From positions 1-25,793 of the forward strand of contig JAJJLU010000637.1 of NCBI GenBank assembly GCA_023807065.1: DNA of 25,793 nt. The letters run 5' to 3'. Shown here piece after piece: positions 1 through 7,300 of the stretch. Each line of letters begins with the position of its first letter. The stretch's first letter is position 1. The position numbers were made by a program, and so were the translations under genes. The notes beneath the pieces were generated by a model that was given only the letters and a program-made list of their open reading frames with translations, had not been told where the DNA came from and ran no database searches. The stretch comes from Isotricha intestinalis. Lineage: Eukaryota > Ciliophora > Litostomatea > Vestibuliferida > Isotrichidae.

Positions 1-31
1 CAATCCCCAATCCCCAATCCCCAATCCCCAA
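1..31. repeat. Telomeric repeat, CCCCAAT units
   Basis: The window starts with a partial unit (CAAT), three full CCCCAAT units (5-11, 12-18, 19-25) and a terminal CCCCAA (26-31), after which the sequence becomes ordinary AT-rich DNA. C-rich strand reading inward from the left end is the orientation expected at a chromosome end; the G strand would be ATTGGGG (= TTGGGGA) repeats. It resembles the ciliate TTGGGG telomere with one extra A per unit. Only about 4.4 units are present, so the assembly may have trimmed the rest. A simple internal repeat is the alternative, but the terminal position and strand bias argue for a telomere. Confidence 0.85.
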
Positions 32-90
32 CAAGTTAATGAAAAATAAAATGAATCAAATATTTTTCAGAAAAATAAAAAAATATTTGA

Positions 91-574
91 AATAATATTA
101 ATCCTTTTGAAAATAACAATAATCCCAATAATGGTTTTAAATTTAACCAATATTTTAAAGAAATATTTAATGATAATTTTCAACAAAATCAATCAAATGA
201 TATTTTTAATTTTCCTCAAAATAATTTGAATAATATTCCTAATCAATTTTAATAATCAACAATTTAATCAAAATAATAATATGAATATAAATAATTATAA
301 TCATTATATCCCTTATATTCCTGGTTATAGAATTGCTAAGGAAAAACCAAGTAATGATATTTTTGATATTAGAAATCATATTTTTAGTGAAAATGATTTT
401 AGTGTTTCAAGTGATAAAAACCCTCTTTTAAATTTTTATTATTTTAAACTTCATTTATTAGTATTACAATCAAAACCAACCAATGATTATTTGAGAAAAT
501 TAAATATAAGACAATTTATAATATCAAGTTTCAGAAGATATAATAGTATAAAAAATTATTATATTCACAAGTAA
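91..574 (+). pseudogene. Asn/Gln-rich broken reading frame
   Basis: From the codon after TGA at 88-90 a frame rich in Asn, Gln and Phe runs to TAA at about 251. One extra T in the TTTT run at 247-250 then shifts it: the Asn/Gln-rich composition continues without a break in the next frame, through an ATG at 281, to the stop ending at 574. Later residues include the segment YIPYIPGYRIAKEKP. I recognise no domain. Read as one product it would be about 160 residues with a prion-like N-terminal part. It lacks a credible start before the first stretch and lies against the telomere, so it is more likely a truncated gene remnant than a working gene. The last part may overlap the 5' end of the retrotransposon relic. 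Confidence 0.45.
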
Positions 575-608
575 AATTAAAAGTTTCTCATAATAATATA
601 TGTATTAA

Positions 609-806
609 TTGAATAATGGAGTATTACAAGGAAGTTTAATTTCTCCTATGTTATTCAATTTATATATTAATAATTTAATTAAAGAATTAAATCAAAATTC
701 ATATGAAATATTAGCTTATGCTGATAATTTATGTATATTATTTGAAGGGATAAATCAATTATTAAATGTATTTAAAAAAATAGAGAAATGGAGTGAATTA
801 AATTGA
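609..806 (+). pseudogene. Reverse transcriptase core fragment (YADN)
   Basis: A 65-codon fragment opens after a stop at 606-608 without an ATG (first codon TTG). It carries RT palm motifs in the right order and spacing: GVLQGSLISPMLFN, AYADNLCILFEG and the W-S-E-L-N that precedes the next motif. In family members the active-site box is YADD or FADD and the second Asp binds metal; here codon 726-728 is AAT (Asn). The in-frame TGA at 804-806 sits where the family usually continues with G-[IM]-x-V-N, and the expected IKVNKK follows directly, so the TGA looks like a point mutation. A frameshift near 840 joins to the next fragment. Confidence 0.88.
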
Positions 807-843
807 ATTAAGGTAAATAAAAAAAATGGAATAATGATATTAA

Positions 844-1035
844 ATGTTAAACCAAGATAGAATAGAAATAGAAGGATATCCTGTTATAAAAGAATATAAT
901 TATTTAGGAATAACAATAAATGATAAAATGAAAATAAATAAATATGTTTGTAATATTGATAAGAAGATAGGAAAATATTTTACAAGAAATTATGTTTTAA
1001 ATAAAAGATACTCCAGCGTTAAACACTTATGTTAA
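844..1035 (+). pseudogene. Reverse transcriptase thumb-side fragment
   Basis: This 63-codon stretch continues the element in a different frame from the RT core. It contains EGYPVIKEYNYLGITINDK, matching the L/I-x-Y-L-G-[IV] block that follows the palm in LINE reverse transcriptases, then a Lys-rich helical part ending at TAA (1033-1035). The protein reading can be followed on in other frames (for example LLYGLPAFIEQKSWIE after 1060) with many stops. It is not a gene by itself. Confidence 0.8.
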
Positions 1036-1479
1036 AATTGGGATATTTTCATAAATCAAGATTATTATATGGTTTGCCAGCATTCATAGAACAAAAATCT
1101 TGGATTGAATAGAATAGAAATGCGGACAAACATATAAATTATTAAAATTACCAATAAGAACATTAGATTAAAAATAGCATTAGGATTACCAGATTTAGAG
1201 ACTTATTTAGAATGTAGATTATTAAATTAAAGGAGAAATATGAATAAATTTTTAAAGAAAAATTAACAATGTATGATAAAATAATAAAGCAAATATTAGA
1301 TACAGAGGATATTTCTTCTAGTGTTTTTAATAAAAAATATGTAATTAAAAGATTAAAAGAATTAGGAGAAAAAGAAGGATATTAAAAGATAGAATATATA
1401 GTTGGTATGTTAATGGTAATTTTTATTACTTAAATTTATGTGTCATTGAGGATGTTTTAGAGAAGATATATATAAGAAA

Positions 1480-1533
1480 TGTGTATTGTGTAAGAAAGAA
1501 GATAATAACATTAAACATATTATAAAGGAATGT
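1480..1533 (+). pseudogene. CCHC zinc finger of the LINE C terminus
   Basis: Translated in the frame starting at 1480, the codons give C-V-L-C-KKEDNNIK-H-IIKE-C, that is C-X2-C-X8-H-X4-C. This spacing is the nucleic-acid-binding finger found at the C terminus of many LINE reverse transcriptase proteins, after the RT domain. The frame ends at TGA a few codons later. The same protein sense continues one base over from 1562 (MNELEGLIRKTI) to the stop at 1757-1759, so a single-base indel lies near 1560. Confidence 0.75.
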
Positions 1534-1561
1534 GAGATAATGAAAGAATTAAGAGATAAAA

Positions 1562-1759
1562 ATGAATGAATTAGAAGGATTAATTAGGAAAACAATAAAT
1601 TTAAATTTATTAGAAAGTATTGAATATTTTTATTATTCTAAGAATTATTCAGGAAAGAAAGAAGAGAAGAAAAAGGATAATAAAGGAATTAGAGAAATTA
1701 AAAATTTTATTCAAGAATTATATAATAAATTTGGAGAATATAATAAGAAAGATGAATAA
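1562..1759 (+). pseudogene. LINE C-terminal tail fragment
   Basis: A 65-codon Lys/Glu-rich stretch follows the zinc finger after a one-base shift near 1560 and ends at TAA (1757-1759). It has no domain of its own and is best read as the end of the retrotransposon protein. From 1603 onward it lies within the left arm of the perfect inverted repeat, so its last part exists in three copies (forward, reversed, forward). Confidence 0.6.
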
Positions 1760-2017
1760 GATGATACTTATAATATTTTGTGAATATAAATATGAATAAG
1801 ATGCTTAGGTCCTAAGCATCTTATTCATATTTATATTCACAAAATATTATAAGTATCATCTTATTCATCTTTCTTATTATATTCTCCAAATTTATTATAT
1901 AATTCTTGAATAAAATTTTTAATTTCTCTAATTCCTTTATTATCCTTTTTCTTCTCTTCTTTCTTTCCTGAATAATTCTTAGAATAATAAAAATATTCAA
2001 TACTTTCTAATAAATTT
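1603..2017. repeat. Perfect 207-bp inverted repeat, 1-nt spacer
   Basis: Positions 1603-1809 and 1811-2017 are exact reverse complements around a single unpaired T at 1810 (core ATGCTTAGG-T-CCTAAGCAT). I compared the arms in 60-base blocks and found no mismatch; the pairing stops at 1602/2018. The arms consist of the 3' part of the retrotransposon relic. Such a spacerless palindrome would extrude as a long hairpin. It could be a real fold-back rearrangement near a chromosome end, or a fold-back chimera made during amplification, sequencing or assembly. Confidence 0.95.
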
Positions 2018-2095
2018 GGAGAATATAATAAGAAAGATGAATAAGATGATACTTATAATATTTTGTGAATATAGATATGAGTAAGATGCTTGGGT
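2008..2095 (+). repeat. Third, diverged copy of the element's 3' end
   Basis: This stretch matches 1723-1810 in direct orientation at a constant offset of 285, with three differences in 88 positions. All three are A in the first copy and G here (1789/2074, 1796/2081, 1807/2092). It overlaps the end of the inverted repeat by ten bases (2008-2017, TAATAAATTT), which belong to both alignments. After 2095 the sequence runs into T-rich single-copy DNA, so this copy may carry the original 3' junction of the element. Confidence 0.9.
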
Positions 2096-2423
2096 TTCTT
2101 CTTTTTTTTATTTAATTAATATAAAATAGCCGGCTTGCAGCACTAAAATAACTAACTATCTAGCAATGTTTTTATATAATAACAATAGTAATTAAAATAT
2201 TATAGATATTTTTTCCTTTAAATAACGAAAAATAAAAATTAAAAAAATGGAATAAAAAATGTACGATTTCTTTCTTTAATTTAATATCTGACGAAGAAAT
2301 AAACTAGACTAAACTAGACTAAACAAAGATTTTATAATTATAATTTTTTGATTTTTGAATTATAATCAATTTTTAAGGATTCAAAAAAAAACAAAATTAA
2401 ATTTTATATTTTAAACTTTTTAT
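2096..2423. other. Spacer between retroelement relic and SPAG6 gene
   Basis: No reading frame of note. It begins with a pyrimidine-rich run. A short relatively GC-rich patch at 2128-2143 includes the palindrome GCCGGC (2129-2134). The 10-bp unit AAACTAGACT is repeated twice and continues partly at 2301-2324. The last 100 bases are very AT-rich and would be the 3' flank of the minus-strand SPAG6 gene, whose stop is at 2424-2426. Confidence 0.6.
2301..2324. repeat. Short tandem repeat AAACTAGACT
   Basis: Two full 10-bp units (2301-2310 and 2311-2320) and the first four bases of a third. It lies about 100 bases downstream of the SPAG6 stop codon. No function can be assigned from this copy number. 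Confidence 0.7.
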
Positions 2424-3956
2424 TTAATCCACAGGATTTTGCTTTTCCCAATCTGAAATCAATTTCTCACCATATGACGGACTATACATATTAATAACTT
2501 CCTGTGAGAAGTTTTCATTAATCTTATCAATAGCATCACTAACTTCCTTAGTACAATTCTTATCACATTTAACTTCTTGTAAATACTTTAAACCACCAGA
2601 AACAAAATCTCTTTTAAAATCTTTATCATCTTTCAAATATTTTCTAAACTGTTCTAAAATATCACAAAGAATATCAGGAGGAGCGATTTTAATAAGAGGT
2701 TCAAGAGTTTTTAAATCTCTACAATTTAAAATAATTTTTTGTAAAGCAGTTCTTGCTTTCTTATTTAAATCATCCCCTTCTCTAGTAATATTAACATTAT
2801 AAAGCATTAATCCAAGAACTTGTTGTTCAGCAACCATACCTGCATGTTTAGGAGCATGTTTCCCAATTTGTCCAAGAGCATAGCAAGCAGCTCCTTTAAT
2901 TTCAGGTGAAGTTTCACTTTCTAATGCATCTTTTAAGTAAGTTACAGCTTGAGCATCAATTGCTGCTTCTGCTAATTTCTCATCATGTGCTGCTATGAAT
3001 CCTAATGCATTTATACCGTATCTACGAGGCTCTCCTCGCACATTTGCTATGAAATCTACTAAAACTCCTAATCCATGAATATCCACAAATTTTTGAGCGT
3101 TTTGCTGATCTTTGTTTACTATTTCACATATACAAAAAGCAGTATTTCTCTTTATTATTTGATCTGGATCCATTAAGGAACCTAAAAGTATTTTTGGATC
3201 TTGTAAGGAATTCCAAACTAAAAGAGATAAGTCTAATGAATGCTTTGCAATGTTACCTAAAAGGAGACATATGTTTCTACGAAGTTGGTTATCGTTATAA
3301 TTTAAATAATGAGATATTATATCTATTCCAGCATGAGCTATTTTTTCTGCTAATTCATCTGAATGATCTGATATATACGATAATGTTTGTACTGCTGCTC
3401 TTTTAAGAGAAACTTCTGGTTCTTGTAAACATAGAATTAAATTTTCAATGGCTCCTGCCTCAACAACTTGACTTGCTAATTCCTTATTATGTTTAGCAAT
3501 ATAACCAAGAGACCAAGCAGCAGCTTCTTTAACTTGATAATCTAAATCGCTTAAATTATGAATTAAAGGTGGAAGAGCACCTGATCTAACTATATCTTCA
3601 GCTAATTGAGCACTGTGTTTAGCAACAGCACGAAGGACATAACAAGAGGATTTTTTATAAAAACGATTTTGATTTGAGAGTGAATAAATTAATTGTGATA
3701 TTATATCATTTTGAACCACTGATTCTGCAATACTTTCTGAAAAATTAGCGAGACGTCCTATGGCCAGTGCTGCGCTAGTCTGGATAGATTGAACTGGATC
3801 TAGAAGAAGGGAACGGAGAAGTGGCATTACTCCTGCTGAATTCAATACCATTATGTTCTCGCTTCTCTGAGCCAAATCGGCTATTGATTTGGCAAAGGTT
3901 GCACGAGCTTGCTCATATATTTGAAAAGGGAGAAGTACAGAACGGTTAAAACTCAT
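2424..3956 (-). CDS. SPAG6: SPAG6/PF16 armadillo-repeat axonemal protein
   Basis: A 510-residue protein, essentially the length of animal SPAG6 and Chlamydomonas PF16, and collinear with them from end to end. Recognisable blocks are the N-terminal FEQYEQAR-like start (here IYEQARATFAKSIADLA), AGVMPLLRSLLLD, AALAIGRLAN, QNRFYKKSS, VKEAAAWSLGYIAKHN, QEPEVSLKRAAVQTLS, AACYALGQIGKHAPKHA and the C-terminal SGGLKYLQE and YSPSYGEKL. The protein is almost wholly armadillo repeats, about eight, forming a helical superhelix. In other organisms it sits in the C1 microtubule side of the axonemal central apparatus and is needed for central-pair stability and flagellar beating, so the cell has motile 9+2 cilia. 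Start is an ATG in an A-rich context; stop is TAA; no intron. It is divergently arranged with the channel gene at 4349. It is visibly less AT-rich than its neighbours, especially in its first 80 codons. Confidence 0.96.
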   Translation of the reverse strand: MSFNRSVLLPFQIYEQARATFAKSIADLAQRSENIMVLNSAGVMPLLRSLLLDPVQSIQTSAALAIGRLANFSESIAESVVQNDIISQLIYSLSNQNRFYKKSSCYVLRAVAKHSAQLAEDIVRSGALPPLIHNLSDLDYQVKEAAAWSLGYIAKHNKELASQVVEAGAIENLILCLQEPEVSLKRAAVQTLSYISDHSDELAEKIAHAGIDIISHYLNYNDNQLRRNICLLLGNIAKHSLDLSLLVWNSLQDPKILLGSLMDPDQIIKRNTAFCICEIVNKDQQNAQKFVDIHGLGVLVDFIANVRGEPRRYGINALGFIAAHDEKLAEAAIDAQAVTYLKDALESETSPEIKGAACYALGQIGKHAPKHAGMVAEQQVLGLMLYNVNITREGDDLNKKARTALQKIILNCRDLKTLEPLIKIAPPDILCDILEQFRKYLKDDKDFKRDFVSGGLKYLQEVKCDKNCTKEVSDAIDKINENFSQEVINMYSPSYGEKLISDWEKQNPVD

Positions 3957-4348
3957 TTTTATTTTTATTTTATTTTGTTTTTTATATGGAGTTTTTGAAA
4001 TAATAATTAATGTTTTTTTTAAATTTTTTTTAAAATTTAATTTTTGTTAAGATGGTTTGTTTTTTGAAACTTATAATTCATTTGTTTTTTTAAACTATTG
4101 ATTTTTCTAATCATTTTCTAATTTTTATGATTATTTTTCGAGTAGAAGTGATTATTATAAATATATTTATTATAAATATTATTCTTAATAATGGAAATGA
4201 ATAAAATATTGTTTATAAAATAATAATAATTTAAATAAAATAAAAAAGTTCAATAAAAATAAATGTTTAATCCCAAAACAAAAAAATAAAAAAATTATAT
4301 TAATTTCTATATATTTATATATAAATTTTTAAAAAAGAAAGAAAAAAG
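3957..4348. promoter_or_regulatory. Shared divergent upstream region
   Basis: About 390 bases separate the start codons of SPAG6 (minus) and the TRP-like channel (plus), so both promoters must lie here. The sequence is extremely AT-rich, with T runs near the SPAG6 side and A runs near the channel start, and a repeated TATTATAAATAT-type stretch around 4150-4185. No specific factor site can be named. The channel ATG is preceded by a purine-rich leader (AAAAAAGAAAGAAAAAAG). Confidence 0.5.
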
Positions 4349-7300
4349 ATGATTGATCCTTTTATATCACCAAAGAAAAAAAAATCTTCGAGTATTTTAC
4401 ATTATATAAAATTTCCAATTCAATCATTAAAAGGAAGTATAAATTCAATAAAAGAAAGAGAATCTTTAGAATATATATCAAATAATCCAATTTTATCTGG
4501 ATTTAATGTTCCCAAAAATATAAATAATTTATCTGAAATTGAATCTCTTTCAGAAAATATTTCAATTTTAAATTCTTTTTTTTTTTCAAATTATCATGAC
4601 AGAGAAAAAATAGAAAATTTTAAAAAAAAATATCAATATTATTTAAATGGAAGTTATCTTGATGTTTTATTAGTAATGAAAGAATTTCCTGAATATTCAA
4701 TTTTAGATTTTATAAATTTAAATATTGAATTTAATTTGAATGATTTATCAGAACAAAAAAAAAGAGAACAGAAATTAATGATAATAACAAGAAATAATAT
4801 AATATTAAAATTATTAGTGATTGCAACAGATATTCATTTTAAAGAACTTGAAGGAGAAATAAATTTTTCAAAAATTGAAAACGAAAATGAAAATAAAAAG
4901 AAAAGTAAAAAAAAAAACTTTGATAACAATGAAGAAGAATTATTATTTGGAGATTTATCTTTTTTACAAAATACAATAGAACAATTTAAATCATTAATAG
5001 TAGAAAATGATAATATATTAAATATAGAATATGATGTTGAATTTCTTTTTTTAGCTTTATTAGGTTATAAAGAAAAAGCTAGAATTATTAAACAAAAACA
5101 TAATGATTATTTTAAAAATTTTATCTCTGAATGTGATATTATAGATGGATTTAATTTTGATGAATTTTTATCTGTTACTGTTGAAAAAAAAACTTTTAGT
5201 TCTTTAACTTTAAGTGAAATATTAATTTTTAGAAAAATATTAAATAATTCTGCAAGAAGAAAATTTTATTTTGGATTTGAATTTATTATGAAAAATATTG
5301 AATTTTGCTTTATTTTAAGTGAAGGAAGAATTTGGAAAAATTTAGGAAAAAAATTAACAGAAGAACAAGTTTATAATCTTTGGGGAATTTATGAAGAAAA
5401 TTTATCTGAATTAAAAAATGTTGATTTAAAAGAAACAATAGGATATGAATATAAAAATAAAATTAATTCTTTGAAAGGAGAAAAAAAATTATATCAATTT
5501 TTTAAAGATAATAATAGAGGAAAATTTATGGATAATAATAATACAAATCCAACTGAAAAAGAAGCAAATTATAATTTAATAATGGGAAGATTAAATCATA
5601 ATTTAGAAAAATTAATAGGTGAAATTAATTTATATTTTGTAACATCATTAAAAGATTTATTATTAATTTTTTTTAAATGTAATTTAAAAGAATTAGTAAT
5701 GTTTTTTTTTGATCAATATAAAACAGATAGAAAATCATTATATATTCCATTAGAAATATATGAAATAACATTAGAATATGATGAAGATATAGCAATAGAT
5801 ATAATGGGAAGAGCATTAAATATAAATAATGTGAAAGCTAGTTATATGGGTATTTGTTTAATAAAAAGATATTTTAAATTAGCAAGAGAACTTTTAAAAT
5901 ATAGAAAATGTAAAGATTATTTAAATTCTCCTCCTCCTGATACTGATGAATATATTGGTATAATGTCTAAATTACAAGTTAATAGTAAATTTAAAGATAT
6001 TGATGAAATTACTTTTAAACATCCTAAAGATGAAATTAAAATTTTTGAATTTTTAAAAAAAGTCAGTTCAATTAATTCTAATGATGAAACTGTTTCTGAA
6101 GGAACTACTACATTAAATAATATTGAAGAAGATAGTTTAAGTACAAATACAAAAATTGAAAATTTCAGGAAATTAAATAAAAATTCAACTTTTAATAGAA
6201 TTAAAAAAAATACTATAATGGAAAAGGAAAATTCATTAATAAAAATTCCAAATAAAAATTTACCTTCAAATATATCTGATTATATTTTTGGAATATCTTC
6301 AATTTCAAAAAAAAGGAAAAATTATAAATATCATAGAGGAAGTATATCATATCAAATAAAATTTCCTTTATATAATGATTCTTCAGAAATGAATTTTTTA
6401 GATTCTCAAAATGAAAATTTTCCTTCATTTAATAAAAATAAAGTTAATGATTCTTTTTTAGAAAATCCAAAACAAAAAGAAAGTGATATATCAAAAAAAA
6501 TATCATTAATTAAAGTAAAAACAAACAAAAATTCCAAAAAAAGAAATTCAATAATTTCACCAAAAAAACAAGCCTCATCAAACAATAATCTGTTAATTGT
6601 AAATAAAGCGAGAGAAAGAAGAAAAAGTTTTTTTATTCCTCCTCCAAAAGAAAATTCGACTCCAACTGGAAAATTATCTATAATATCAAATCATGTTGAA
6701 GAAGAAGATAAAAATTCAAATTATAATAAAACTAATATTTTTATTGAAAGTGAAAGTGAAGAAAGTTCAATAAGTGAAAGTGAAGAAAAGAAGAGAAATA
6801 TAGAAGAAAAGAAAATAATATTAAATGATGAAATATCAATTCAGACAAATTTAATAAATGAAAAGAAAGAAATGAAAAGTGATAAAATAAATAAGAGGAA
6901 AAATATAGAAAAAAATATTTTAAAAAAATTTAAGAAAGGTAAAATAAAAATAAACGTTCAATTAGTATTAATAGATGAATTAAGAAAAGGAGAATTTGCA
7001 TGTGATGCATTATGTTTATTAAGTAGTATAGAAGAAGGATCATTAAATTTAAATTATAGTCCAAAAATATTTTCATATATTTTAGTTTTTACATCACACG
7101 AAGAAACAATAACAAAATGTAGAGAACCTTTATTATTTATTGCTTTAGCAGCAGAATTTTTATTAAAAATTGGAAATTTAAATAAAAAAATATTATTTAA
7201 AGCTCAAGCTGTCGCAGAAGAAATTTTAGAATTAGGAGAAAAAATTCAAACATCAATTCAAGATGAAGATATGTTAAATTTTTATTTAAAAGAACAATAT

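Larger units (their letters stand above)
549..1810 (+). mobile_element. Decayed, 5'-truncated LINE-type retrotransposon
   Basis: Several short frames, broken by stops and frameshifts, read in order as the middle and C-terminal part of a non-LTR retrotransposon polyprotein. At 609-806 is the reverse transcriptase core (GVLQGSLISP, then FNLYINN, then AYADNLCILFEG). At 844-1035 is the following thumb-side segment (EGYPVIKEYNYLGITIN). Further broken frames lead to a C-X2-C-X8-H-X4-C zinc finger encoded at 1480-1533, then a Lys/Glu-rich tail to about 1759. No endonuclease or upstream RT motifs were found, so the element is 5'-truncated, which is typical of LINEs. The catalytic YADD box is YADN. 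The element cannot encode an active enzyme. Its 3' end enters the inverted repeat described separately. Confidence 0.85.

Noticed and set aside
609..1035. Idea that TGA or TAA is read as an amino acid, joining the RT fragments
   Set aside because: Frameshifts also separate the fragments, and the six intact genes never use these codons internally.
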